Source: Halomonas halocynthiae DSM 14573 (GTDB taxonomy: Bacteria; Pseudomonadota; Gammaproteobacteria; Pseudomonadales; Halomonadaceae). Taken from it: 64,000 nt of DNA. Below are positions 8,773 to 16,507 of the stretch, one piece after another (position 1 is the stretch's first letter; each line of letters starts with the position of its first letter). The position numbers were made by a program, and so were the translations under genes. The stretch spans positions 467,309-531,308 of the forward strand of contig NZ_KE384439.1 of assembly GCF_000425725.1 (NCBI RefSeq). The letters are read 5' to 3'. The notes beneath the pieces were generated by a model. It did not search any database. It was not told the origin of the DNA and saw nothing but the letters and a program-made list of their open reading frames with translations.

Positions 8773-9255
8773 ATGATTCGTAAACTGACTCTAGCTGCTG
8801 CATTACTTCTTCCTATTACCGTTGCTGCCCAAGACCTGCCGACAACTCCTTATCTACCTCTCAGCATGGCGCAAGACGCAGCGCAAACGGCATTAAATGC
8901 CTGCTCCGCCGAAGGCCACAATGTCAGCGTAGCAATTGTTGCCCGCAGCGGTGAAACCAACGTGCTGTTACGTGCGGATAATGCCGGCCCGCATACGGTA
9001 GGCAGCAGCACAGGTAAGGCCTTCACGTCAGCTAGCATGGGGCGTGATACGGCTGGCATAGCCAATTTTATTGGGAGTAATCTAGCTAATGATGGAATGC
9101 GCGACATGGATGACCGGATGGTAATTCAGGCAGGTGGCCTGCCAATTCGTGTTGGTGGTGCATTGGTGGGCGGTATCGGTGTCGGTGGTGCGCCTTCAGG
9201 TGATATCGACGCCTCTTGTGCTCGTGCCGGTCTCGACGCAATCGGCGCTGACTGA
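8773..9255 (+). CDS. Secreted GlcG/HbpS-family (DUF336) protein
   Basis: A protein of 160 residues with a cleavable signal peptide (LTLAAALLLPITVAAQ) and a single GlcG/HbpS fold domain, including the glycine-rich core GGLPIRVGGALVGGIGVGG. In Streptomyces, HbpS is a secreted haem-binding protein that modulates the SenS-SenR two-component system. Many other members have no known ligand. Here it follows a two-component pair by 62 bp on the same strand, with its own AAGGAG site, and is closed by a strong terminator. A role as periplasmic partner of the upstream kinase is a reasonable inference. Confidence 0.85.
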   Translation: MIRKLTLAAALLLPITVAAQDLPTTPYLPLSMAQDAAQTALNACSAEGHNVSVAIVARSGETNVLLRADNAGPHTVGSSTGKAFTSASMGRDTAGIANFIGSNLANDGMRDMDDRMVIQAGGLPIRVGGALVGGIGVGGAPSGDIDASCARAGLDAIGAD

Positions 9256-9272
9256 GTTTATGTCTCCGTGTC

Positions 9273-9303
9273 GTCGGCTCCTTATTCTGGAGCCGACTTT
9301 TTA
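9273..9303 (+). terminator. Intrinsic terminator of the HbpS-like gene
   Basis: Perfect 9-bp stem: GTCGGCTCC at 9273-9281 and GGAGCCGAC at 9289-9297, with a seven-base loop, followed by TTTTT. Confidence 0.93.
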
Positions 9304-9337
9304 TTTCCTTCGTGTTTTCCCTGGTATTTTTAATGTG

Positions 9338-9715
9338 TTACTGAAAGAACCGTGAATGTATAGACGGGCGAGTTGGCAGCAGTTTTCGAGCGGGTGCTTT
9401 TGCTGAATCTAGCGTGACCATATCAAGAGCGGTGCTAAGCTGTTGGTCACTATAGAAGCCTGAGCGATAGCCAATCAGCATCGCACGGTCTAATAAATCT
9501 CCATTTCCATAAGGCCACCACGCATCGCCAAGAAAGCTCTTATCAAGATGAATGTGATCATCTACGAAAGGAGGAAGAACAACTAACCCATCAGGATCGA
9601 TGCGTTTGGCGCTAGTAGCAACCACATCGACCGGAACAAAATACCCATCACGCATGGCAAGATCATTACGTTTGCCGCTAGCAGTCAGTGCACGAGTGTA
9701 TAAATAATCAGTCAT
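9338..9715 (-). pseudogene. Internally deleted cytosine-deaminase-type amidohydrolase remnant
   Basis: The first 70 residues match the start of CodA-like amidohydrolases, including the metal-site motif PPFVDDHIHLDKSFLG (residues 48-63). The sequence then jumps to GYRSGFYSDQQLSTALDMVT, which in full-length enzymes of about 400 residues lies near the C-terminal end. Most of the TIM barrel, with the remaining metal ligands and catalytic residues, is therefore missing, and the last 20 residues look unrelated. The gene keeps its ATG and overlaps the ankyrin gene stop by four bases (ATGA), so it was once the second gene of that operon. It is very unlikely to be an active enzyme. Confidence 0.78.
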
Positions 9716-10389
9716 TGCGCACCTGCCTGTTCAAGTATGTCCACAATCTCAGCATACCTACGCTGTTGCGCATGCTGGAGTGGCGTGAATCCCTGGTTGT
9801 CGGCGAGGTTAACATCGGCACCTGCATTAACCAGCAGCCTGACAATTTCGATATGATGCAGTCCACCATCACCGAGGATGATGGCTTCAAGTAATGCCGT
9901 CCAGCCTAGGTTATTGACGTGATCAATATCGGAGCCCGCCTTGATCAAGGTTCGAACCGTTTCTACATGGCCCCGCTCTGCTGCTGGGATTAATGCTGTG
10001 CCACCATAGCGATTCGTGCTTTCCAGATCGGCACCATGAGAGAGTGTCATCTGCAATATTTCTCGATGTCCTCGTGCCCCCGCATAAAGGTAGGGGCTAT
10101 CGTTGATGTCATCTTTGGCATTGACATCAGCTCCCGCCTCGATCAGTAAGCGCGCGGCCTCGACTTGGTTGGCGTGAGTTGCAGCAAGTAGTGCTGTTCG
10201 CCCGCGGGCATCTCTTGCATCAAGCGGGGCACCAGCAGTGATCATTTCCTGCACGGTAGCCACCTTGCCGCTTTCAGCAGCAAGAATCATCAAGGGATTA
10301 GCCTGTCCGCCAAGGCAGAAGGAGGTTGTCAAAATCAGTAGTCCTGTGAGAAGGGGGAGGGTAAAGAGTGTCATTAAACGGTTGCGCAT
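9712..10389 (-). CDS. Secreted ankyrin-repeat protein
   Basis: A protein of 225 residues with an N-terminal signal peptide (MTLFTLPLLTGLLILTTSFC) followed by about five ankyrin repeats, such as GRTALLAATHANQVEAARLL and GGTALIPAAERGHVETVRTL. The repeats fill the mature protein, which is predicted to be periplasmic or, if the cysteine at the end of the signal is lipidated, membrane-anchored. The ATG at 10389 has CAGGAG upstream. It is coupled to the deaminase remnant downstream. Ankyrin proteins usually mediate protein-protein contacts; no partner can be named here. Confidence 0.85.
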   Translation of the reverse strand: MRNRLMTLFTLPLLTGLLILTTSFCLGGQANPLMILAAESGKVATVQEMITAGAPLDARDARGRTALLAATHANQVEAARLLIEAGADVNAKDDINDSPYLYAGARGHREILQMTLSHGADLESTNRYGGTALIPAAERGHVETVRTLIKAGSDIDHVNNLGWTALLEAIILGDGGLHHIEIVRLLVNAGADVNLADNQGFTPLQHAQQRRYAEIVDILEQAGAQ

Positions 10390-10597
10390 AACGTTCTCCT
10401 GTTTTTCCTATGAGTAATACTGGACAAACAGATCATTTGGAAATTAAATATTTGAATGAAAATAAGTGCGAAAACAACAAGCTGAGCCGGAAACTCCTTT
10501 TGTGCGTGAGATCACTCAGATACTTGCGGATGCCGTTGGGCGGTAAGTGCTTAACAAGGGCCTGAGTCACGCTTTGAAGATCAACGAGTAGAAGACG

Positions 10598-11248
10598 ATG
10601 TCATTAGTTAATGATTTGCGGTTGCAAAGTCCTTCTACGGCACGTAATCGTGCACCAATTCTCGCCGTGCTGCGTGAGTATCTGCCAGCCAATGCTTATG
10701 TCTTAGAACTTGCCAGTGGTAGTGGTGAGCATGGTGTGTATTTCACCCAAGAGATGCCCGGCTGGCAGTGGCAGCCCAGTGATACTGAGCCAAAAGCACT
10801 GGCTTCTATTGATGCATGGAGGCGCCACAGGCAACAACAACGGCCAAAAAGTAAACCGAGTGATAACCTTCTTGTGCCACTTGCACTTGATGTAACGGCT
10901 TCTTGGTCTGATGAGTGGGGCTCCACTGCGTTTGACGCTATCGTAGCTATCAACCTGATTCATATTTCACCCTGGCAGGTAACACAGGCGTTGATGGCGC
11001 AAGCAGGGAAGCGCCTCAATAGTCATGGTGTGTTATTTCTTTATGGGCCGTATCGGCGTCAAGGGCAGCATACTGCGCCTAGTAATCAGGCCTTCGATGC
11101 CGATCTGCAGGCACGGAATTCTACCTGGGGCGTGCGTGACCTGGAGAGCGTTGAAGCCGAGGCTGCAGCAAACGGCCTGGTACTTGATCAGGTGGTTGAG
11201 ATGCCAGCCAACAATTTGAGCGTAGTTTTTCGCCGTCAGCCCAGCTAG
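10598..11248 (+). CDS. DUF938-family, SAM-dependent methyltransferase-like protein
   Basis: A protein of 216 residues with the DUF938 opening SPSTARNRAPILAVLREYLP and a Rossmann-like SAM-binding loop VLELASGSGEHGVYF (about residues 35-49). The GHG-type glycine motif is retained, followed by an acidic strand end (WQPSDTEP) and LIHISPW. No substrate is known for the family. The ribosome site is weak. It is monocistronic and convergent with the lipoprotein gene. Confidence 0.85.
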   Translation: MSLVNDLRLQSPSTARNRAPILAVLREYLPANAYVLELASGSGEHGVYFTQEMPGWQWQPSDTEPKALASIDAWRRHRQQQRPKSKPSDNLLVPLALDVTASWSDEWGSTAFDAIVAINLIHISPWQVTQALMAQAGKRLNSHGVLFLYGPYRRQGQHTAPSNQAFDADLQARNSTWGVRDLESVEAEAAANGLVLDQVVEMPANNLSVVFRRQPS

Positions 11249-11269
11249 CCTCGGTCAATTGATATGGGG

Positions 11270-11482
11270 TTAGCGCTTTTTTGGAATTTCACCAGGGGTA
11301 CGGTATTCAACGCCTTGGCTCTGGCGCTCACTTTCAGTGAGTGTTTCATCTTCGGTTGGTACTCCCCATACGGTTTCTTTTCTGCCATCTTCCCAAGTAT
11401 AGGTAGTACAGCCTGATAGCATGAGAAGAGACAGCAGGGCTATCACAGAGGTTTTCAGCAGGCGGCGAGGGGGATTTTGCAT
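11270..11482 (-). CDS. Small hypothetical lipoprotein
   Basis: A protein of 70 residues. The lipoprotein signal ends in lipobox LSGC with the acylated cysteine at residue 25, followed by a polar 45-residue mature part (TYTWEDGRKETVWGVPTEDE). The serine and leucine before the cysteine fit signal peptidase II. I chose the ATG at 11482 because AAGGAG lies eight bases upstream. It lies 59 bp after yidD on the same strand. I do not recognise a family. Confidence 0.75.
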   Translation of the reverse strand: MQNPPRRLLKTSVIALLSLLMLSGCTTYTWEDGRKETVWGVPTEDETLTESERQSQGVEYRTPGEIPKKR

Positions 11483-11541
11483 GGTGTGCTCCTTGGAGGG
11501 CAGCATAGAAAAAACATGGACAAAGCGTCGGTGAAATATGG

Positions 11542-11877
11542 TCATGCGTCCTGGCTGGCCTCGCGAGGGCGAAAGTGCTCGTCTAGCTCAGGATCTTCTC
11601 GGCATAGCTGTTCGCTGGGTCCTCCAGGCACTGGATCAATACCACCTTCGCAACTGGGATGGCAGCTAACAATACGCTTCACAGCAAGCCAGCCGCCACG
11701 CCAAGGGCCATGGACCTGCAAGGCTTCTACAGCATAATGAGAACAGCTAGGCCAATAGCGACAGCGTGGGCCCAATAATGGACTGATAACCCATTGATAC
11801 AGACGGATCAGGCCGATGAAAACGCTGGCAATCACACGCTTAAGCCAATGAGCAGGGCGTAAATACCAAGCCGTCAT
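11542..11877 (-). CDS. yidD: Membrane protein insertion efficiency factor YidD
   Basis: A 111-residue YidD-family protein. It has an N-terminal amphipathic/hydrophobic segment ([20 protein letters not shown]) and the family cysteine motif [18 protein letters not shown], then [12 protein letters not shown]. The C-terminal tail is longer than usual and acidic/basic. YidD assists YidC-mediated membrane insertion. It usually sits beside rpmH-rnpA-yidC, so its place here directly after hisI is not canonical. Start choice is uncertain: ATG 11877 lies eight bases past the hisI stop, and ATG 11898 would overlap hisI. Neither has a clear ribosome site. Confidence 0.88.
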   Translation of the reverse strand: MTAWYLRPAHWLKRVIASVFIGLIRLYQWVISPLLGPRCRYWPSCSHYAVEALQVHGPWRGGWLAVKRIVSCHPSCEGGIDPVPGGPSEQLCREDPELDEHFRPREASQDA

Positions 11878-11884
11878 AGGTGTT

Positions 11885-12325
11885 TCATTTTCCGCCATAA
11901 AGCGTAGCCGGATCAACCAGTGGTGCGCTGGTAATACGTGCGCCACTGACTTGTAGGTCAATATAAAAGCAGCTTCGCCGCCCTGTGTGGCAGGCAGGCC
12001 CCGTTTGATTGACTTGCAACAGTAGTGTGTCGCCGTCACAGTCCAGTGCTGCACTGATCAGATGCTGCTGCTGGCCTGAGGTTTCCCCTTTGCGCCACGG
12101 TTTGTTGCGTGAGCGCGACCAGTAACAAACTCGGCCGGTGCGCAAGGTTTCTTCCAGCGTGTCGCGGTTCATCCAAGCCATCATTAGCACTTCACCACTG
12201 TCGTGTTGCTGAGCGATGGCAGGGAGTAAGCCATCGGCATTGAAAAGGGCAGCATCCAAGATATCAGCGAGTGTAACGTTTTCGTCAGGTAGTGCGCTTT
12301 CCAGCGCTTTGAAGCTGAGAGTCAT
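11885..12325 (-). CDS. hisI: Phosphoribosyl-AMP cyclohydrolase HisI
   Basis: A monofunctional 146-residue enzyme that opens the adenine ring of phosphoribosyl-AMP, the third step of histidine biosynthesis. Visible motifs are VLMMAWMN, the substrate loop [18 protein letters not shown] and the zinc-binding DCDGD with CHTGRRSCF. There is no fused HisE domain and no other his gene nearby. It is followed within a few bases by yidD on the same strand. Confidence 0.95.
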   Translation of the reverse strand: MTLSFKALESALPDENVTLADILDAALFNADGLLPAIAQQHDSGEVLMMAWMNRDTLEETLRTGRVCYWSRSRNKPWRKGETSGQQQHLISAALDCDGDTLLLQVNQTGPACHTGRRSCFYIDLQVSGARITSAPLVDPATLYGGK

Positions 12326-12410
12326 AGTTGACCAAGAAACAAAGGATTAGACCGCTATCTTACGCACCCGACAACAAGCAAGCCACCTCGTATGTCGCGG
12401 CGTTAGCCGC

Positions 12411-13394
12411 CTAAATCGAGGCAGTGGTTTTCGACAGACCAGGTATGTCAGGCTGGCTGCGCGCAAAGTGCTGCTGACAAAATGCCACCCTTTGCTGTGT
12501 ATCAAGCTCGTCAGGCTGCTTTTCAATGAGGTCTAGGCGAGGGCGCAGGCCTTCACCATTGGCCATTTGGATAGCAAGACCTGGACGTGCATTGAGCTCA
12601 AGAAGCATCGGGCCTAGCTCGCGATCCAACACCATATCCGTTCCTAAATAGCCCAGGCCGGTGACTTCATAGCAACTGGCAGCAAGCGTTAACAGGGTCT
12701 CCCAGCCACTAATATGTAAACTGGCCAACTCGTGCTCGGTGTCAGGATGGTGGGCGATGGCTCTGTCGTATTGGACACCGCGCAAGGCTTTTCCCGTCGC
12801 AATGTCTATTCCCACCCCAACAGCTCCCTGGTGCAGGTTTGCCTTGCCATCTGACGCGGCGGTCGATAAGCGAACCATAGCCATCACAGGGTAACCTTTA
12901 AAAACAATCACACGGATATCGGGCACACCTTCATAGGTGTATTTGTCAAAACGCTCATCAAAATTGATTAGCGCCTCTATAACGGCCACATCCGGTGAGC
13001 CGCCCAGTGAGTATAGCCCAGAAAGTATGTTAGAGACGTGACGCTCTACGTCATCAATACTCAGCGATTGCCCGCTGGGTTTGAGGTAGCGATCACCGCT
13101 GACCTCATTAACGATCAGAATGCCCTTGCCGCCGCTTCCTTTGGCAGGCTTGATGACAAAGCCTTGATGACCACTCAAAATACGATGCAATTGCTTGATG
13201 CCAAACTGTGTGGCAATAGTACCAATCAGTGCTGGTGTCGCAATGCCATGCTGCTCAGCCAGTAGTTTGGTTTTTAATTTGTCATCAACCAGCGGATATA
13301 AAGAGCGCGAATTGTAACGCCCAATATAGCGAATGTTACGACGGTTCATGCCCACGATGCCTTTGGCACGCAAACGCCCTGGCGTAGTCCACAT
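12411..13394 (-). CDS. RimK-related ATP-grasp (alpha-L-glutamate ligase-like) protein
   Basis: A protein of 327 residues with the ATP-grasp fold of RimK-type amino-acid ligases. The ATP-binding glycine loop is KPAKGSGGKGILIV (about residues 83-96), and a C-terminal metal site is visible in MLLELNARPGLAIQMANG (E and N residues conserved). Such enzymes form peptide-type bonds using ATP; the target here is unknown. Its ATG lies three bases after the stop of the upstream transglutaminase-like gene, with GAGGA overlapping that junction. It is the last of three genes that recur together in proteobacteria (protease-like, transglutaminase-like, ATP-grasp) and likely modify a peptide or envelope protein. 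Confidence 0.9.
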   Translation of the reverse strand: MWTTPGRLRAKGIVGMNRRNIRYIGRYNSRSLYPLVDDKLKTKLLAEQHGIATPALIGTIATQFGIKQLHRILSGHQGFVIKPAKGSGGKGILIVNEVSGDRYLKPSGQSLSIDDVERHVSNILSGLYSLGGSPDVAVIEALINFDERFDKYTYEGVPDIRVIVFKGYPVMAMVRLSTAASDGKANLHQGAVGVGIDIATGKALRGVQYDRAIAHHPDTEHELASLHISGWETLLTLAASCYEVTGLGYLGTDMVLDRELGPMLLELNARPGLAIQMANGEGLRPRLDLIEKQPDELDTQQRVAFCQQHFARSQPDIPGLSKTTASI

Positions 13395-13397
13395 GGC

Positions 13398-14906
13398 TTA
13401 GTCCTCAGTCGCAGGTTTGAAGCGGCGCAGCTCCAGCAAACGATATCCCGTGTAATTGCCAAGCATCAGAATTAACCCCATCAGGATTAGCTGCACACCA
13501 ATGAAGTTAAAAGTGATGTAGCGAATAATCGCATTATTCATGGCGAGATACGCCAGCACTGCTGTCAGCAAACTGCCGCCCCCTTGAATCAGCACTTCCT
13601 TGGGGCCTTCTTCTTCCCAGAGTATCGACATCCGTTCAATAGTCCACGCGAGAATGATCATCGGGAAGAAAGTAATCTGCAGCCCAGCGTTAAGCCCAAA
13701 ACGATACGCTAGCACGGAAAATACCGCGATAATTGCAATCACCGTAATAATGACTGCCGAGACTCGGGCGACCAGCAACAGGTTTAGGTAAGAAAGATAA
13801 TTACGAATAACCAGGCCGACAGCAACAACGAGCAGAAAGCCAATGACACCTGTCAGAAGTGACGTTTGAATAAACGCTAAAGCAATTAGCACCGGCATGA
13901 ACGTACCAGACGTTTTAACGCCAATTAGTACGCGCAACAATACGACCATCAAAGCCCCGACGGGAAGCAGCAGTATCGTTTGAAACAGCGCTTGTTCTTC
14001 AAGGGGTAAGCTGTGAATTGAGAAGTTTAGCAGGGTCTCAGAGCCCGCCTGCTGAGATCGAACCGCTGCTTTAGCTGGTTGGTTGCGAGACAGCATTGAG
14101 AAGCTGACTCGTGAGCGTGAGCCGCCTTCAACGTCCAACACCGACTGACCGTTATTTTCCCACAATAACAAGTTGTCAGGTTTGCCCATTGCACCACTTT
14201 TCGGATCAAAAAGTGTTCTTGAGTTATCGTGATAGACCTGAATCCAGGTTGTCAGTGGCTGCCTGCGCCGCCCATGTTCGAGTGGTAAGGCGCTGACTTC
14301 CTGTGCGACAACACCCGCCTGGTTTAGCAACTTCACCAAAAGGGGGACACGATCAAACTGCGTCAATAACAGCCGCGTATTTTCGCCTAGACGGTCGGCA
14401 TTAACGTTCTGAATAAGCTCACGAGTAAAGCTGATGTCATCGGCACTCTGTGCCCAAGCACGTTGGATTACCTCAGCAGCAGCGGTGTCGTAAGGCGGCT
14501 CCCAAGCCACTGAGGGCAAGGTTTTGAGCGACTCTTGCTCGATTGAAGTGGCCTGAGGAGCCACCATAACCTGTGCGCTATAAAACAGCTGTTGGCTACC
14601 CTCTACGTCACGAGCTGCCCATTGGGCACGACGTCCCCGTGAATCATCAGAAAAATGCAGGCCATAGCCCGGTGAGGCGGTATGTTCGGTAAGTACCCGG
14701 TAGCCTTCTTGGGTTGACGGTAATGCCAAATCCACACTGGCTGGGCCACCATCAGCAATAAAATTAACTTGTGCTTCAATTTCCCAGACTTGGCGTTGCT
14801 CACCTGGTAACCACGGCACGTCAAACTCGATATGCCGATGCACGCTCATTCCAATGCCGACCAGAAAGAGTAGGGCGACAACCAAATAAAAGGGGAGTCG
14901 TGACAT
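13398..14906 (-). CDS. Inactive transglutaminase domain fused to seven transmembrane helices
   Basis: A protein of 502 residues. It has an N-terminal signal-anchor helix (FYLVVALLFLVGIGMSV), then a periplasmic domain of about 280 residues that resembles a transglutaminase lacking the Cys-His-Asp triad. The C-terminal 190 residues contain seven hydrophobic helices, starting at LFQTILLLPVGALMVVLL. The architecture matches the known inactive-transglutaminase/7TM family. It probably senses or binds a periplasmic ligand and signals through the membrane to the cytoplasmic ATP-grasp enzyme encoded three bases downstream. The ATG has AAGGATG upstream. Confidence 0.92.
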   Translation of the reverse strand: MSRLPFYLVVALLFLVGIGMSVHRHIEFDVPWLPGEQRQVWEIEAQVNFIADGGPASVDLALPSTQEGYRVLTEHTASPGYGLHFSDDSRGRRAQWAARDVEGSQQLFYSAQVMVAPQATSIEQESLKTLPSVAWEPPYDTAAAEVIQRAWAQSADDISFTRELIQNVNADRLGENTRLLLTQFDRVPLLVKLLNQAGVVAQEVSALPLEHGRRRQPLTTWIQVYHDNSRTLFDPKSGAMGKPDNLLLWENNGQSVLDVEGGSRSRVSFSMLSRNQPAKAAVRSQQAGSETLLNFSIHSLPLEEQALFQTILLLPVGALMVVLLRVLIGVKTSGTFMPVLIALAFIQTSLLTGVIGFLLVVAVGLVIRNYLSYLNLLLVARVSAVIITVIAIIAVFSVLAYRFGLNAGLQITFFPMIILAWTIERMSILWEEEGPKEVLIQGGGSLLTAVLAYLAMNNAIIRYITFNFIGVQLILMGLILMLGNYTGYRLLELRRFKPATED

Positions 14907-15031
14907 GGGGCATCCTTGTTACAGTCAGAAGCGACACAATTGCTTACTGTCAACCTGTGCTCAGGCAGTGCAACCATGCCAGTGTTAAGGCGTTATTCAG
15001 CCGCGTTTTTAGCATTGCTGTCGTTAGAAGA

Positions 15032-15847
15032 TTACTGCTCTGTCTCATCAGCCTGCTGTGTGAAAACGGGCTGGTCATGAACATGCTGACGCGCAACATC
15101 AACGATGGCGATATCTAACAGAAAGCGTCGTCCAAGCAGGGCCGGAAACTCAAGGTGAGTCCGATCGGTCAGAGTAAACTCAATATGCTGGCGGATGGTG
15201 CCGAGGGTCATCAGTAACTTAATAACTGGGCGTGATGCCTCGCCAGTTGCCTGAATGATTTTAACTCGTCGCACTACCGGTGCTTCTATCCAGTCATTCC
15301 TTACTGCCTCAGTTGCCTGGTCTTTATCATCAAGGCCTAGTTTAAAGCGCACCCAGTTTTCGCCATCACGTTCAAACGGAGTGATGTCACGAGCACTCAG
15401 CGATGAGGTGTTAGCACCGGTATCAATGCGAGCTTCCAAATAGGTGCCAACGGTTGGCAGGCCAATCCATTCATTACGCCCTAAAACGGTTTTTCCTTCA
15501 CCTAAGTCGACAGCCTGGGGACAGCTTTGTTGATTCTTTTCAATCACCTGTTTTTTATTATTTTTTGCAAGCAGGGTAATGTCATTACGCATGTTCCGGA
15601 CTTGCTGGCTAAGCTCGGTAACGTTTTGACTGATTACGGCAGGGTCGCGCTGTGCAATCAACGAAGACAGATTGCTACCGCATTGAGTAGAAAGCATATT
15701 TTCTAGCTGATCCATGCGAGCCGTAAATTCTGGTGAGGTCACGGGAGGTGGTGGCACGTCAGCGGGCGGCTTATTAAGCTGAGCACAGCCGCCAAGCACT
15801 GACAGGCCTGTCATCAGGAATACCACCAACGATGGGCGAGTCAACAT
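15032..15847 (-). CDS. Lipoprotein with retropepsin-like 'ATP-dependent zinc protease' (RimB-type) domain
   Basis: A protein of 271 residues. The lipoprotein signal ends in LGGC (Cys21), followed by a short coiled-coil stretch. The C-terminal domain spans about residues 120-255 and carries the aspartic-protease-like motif ARIDTGANTSSLSA and the closing FPALLGRRFLLDIAIVDV, as in retropepsins. The family was named a zinc protease, but the fold and the DTGA motif indicate an aspartic-type site. I chose the ATG at 15847 because of AAGGA; the frame stays open to an ATG at 15982, which would add a membrane helix in front. It is first of the three-gene system with the 7TM transglutaminase-like and ATP-grasp genes. 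Confidence 0.88.
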   Translation of the reverse strand: MLTRPSLVVFLMTGLSVLGGCAQLNKPPADVPPPPVTSPEFTARMDQLENMLSTQCGSNLSSLIAQRDPAVISQNVTELSQQVRNMRNDITLLAKNNKKQVIEKNQQSCPQAVDLGEGKTVLGRNEWIGLPTVGTYLEARIDTGANTSSLSARDITPFERDGENWVRFKLGLDDKDQATEAVRNDWIEAPVVRRVKIIQATGEASRPVIKLLMTLGTIRQHIEFTLTDRTHLEFPALLGRRFLLDIAIVDVARQHVHDQPVFTQQADETEQ

Positions 15848-16033
15848 GCGTTTACATCCTTGTGAAAGGCTTTTGATAATGGCAAACAAAACGAGTATGA
15901 CAAAAGGCCAGAAAAACTCGCCAGGTCGTATACCAACATACGTGCGGCTACGATAATAAGGAGCATACTGACGACTGTCCATTAGCTAGCATTGCTGTGA
16001 CAGCTTGCGTCGGTGTAAAAAAGTGCTGCCGGA

Positions 16034-16234
16034 CTATCGACTGCGGCGTGTAAGGAAGGATGCCACCAGCAAAACAATACCCAGCGCAGCAAGAATGAAG
16101 GCGAGGGGGAGAAAAAAACTTTCCTGAAGCACGCCAGTCTCGTCGATATCGCCATAAAAAAGTGTTTCGACCAGCCAGGAGAGCGCAGCTAACATCAAAG
16201 AGGTGACGCCGGAAATACGCAACCATTTTTTCAT
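16034..16234 (-). CDS. Small DUF3955 membrane protein
   Basis: A 66-residue inner-membrane protein with two hydrophobic helices (about residues 10-25 and 42-60). They are separated by the DUF3955 signature GDIDETGVLQESFFL. The ATG has GAGGAAG upstream. It is the nearest gene to the dif site on the left and lies 186 bp upstream of the retropepsin-like gene on the same strand. Function unknown. Confidence 0.78.
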   Translation of the reverse strand: MKKWLRISGVTSLMLAALSWLVETLFYGDIDETGVLQESFFLPLAFILAALGIVLLVASFLTRRSR

Positions 16235-16355
16235 CTATACTTCCTCAAGTGAATATTAGTGAGTCTCATTGGGAGCAATACTTGCTGTCGCGATGGTTTC
16301 AGCATGGTTTCAGCAACGCGAGTGCGGTTGACCAGCTGGTGACGCCTATGACCCA

Positions 16356-16383
16356 ATTTAACATAATATACATTATGCGAACT
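16356..16383 (-). other. dif: Chromosome dimer resolution site dif (XerCD target)
   Basis: Read on the minus strand, the 28 bp consist of a XerC arm AGTTCGCATAA (16373-16383), a 6-bp centre TGTATA (16367-16372) and a XerD arm TTATGTTAAAT (16356-16366). The sequence differs from Escherichia coli dif at only two positions, both degenerate in the gammaproteobacterial dif consensus, so all 28 positions fit. XerC and XerD recombine here, activated by FtsK at the septum, to resolve chromosome dimers. It marks the replication terminus. No integrase or phage gene is nearby, which argues against a Xer-exploiting element. Confidence 0.94.
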
Positions 16384-16462
16384 TAAGGGTTGGCATAATG
16401 TTCGATACTCAGATACCGCGACTGAGACCCGAAATATACGAATTGGTTCATGGCCCATAAAT

Positions 16463-16507
16463 CTAAAAACCCCCTGGCATGCTATGACGTATGCTAGGGG
16501 GTTTTTA
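16463..16507 (-). terminator. Bidirectional intrinsic terminator downstream of ectC
   Basis: CTAAAAACCCCC at 16463-16474 pairs with GGGGGTTTTTAG at 16496-16507, with further pairing of GCAT/ATGC inside. A/T tracts on both sides make it work in either direction. It closes the ectABC transcript 30 bases past ectC. Confidence 0.9.

Noticed and set aside
16388..16401. A second complete dif site
   Set aside because: Only a XerC-arm-like half is present; nothing resembling a XerD arm follows, so it is reported only as an inverted partial copy.
16300..16450. A Xer-exploiting integrative element at dif
   Set aside because: No integrase, phage or plasmid gene flanks the site, and both neighbours are ordinary chromosomal genes.
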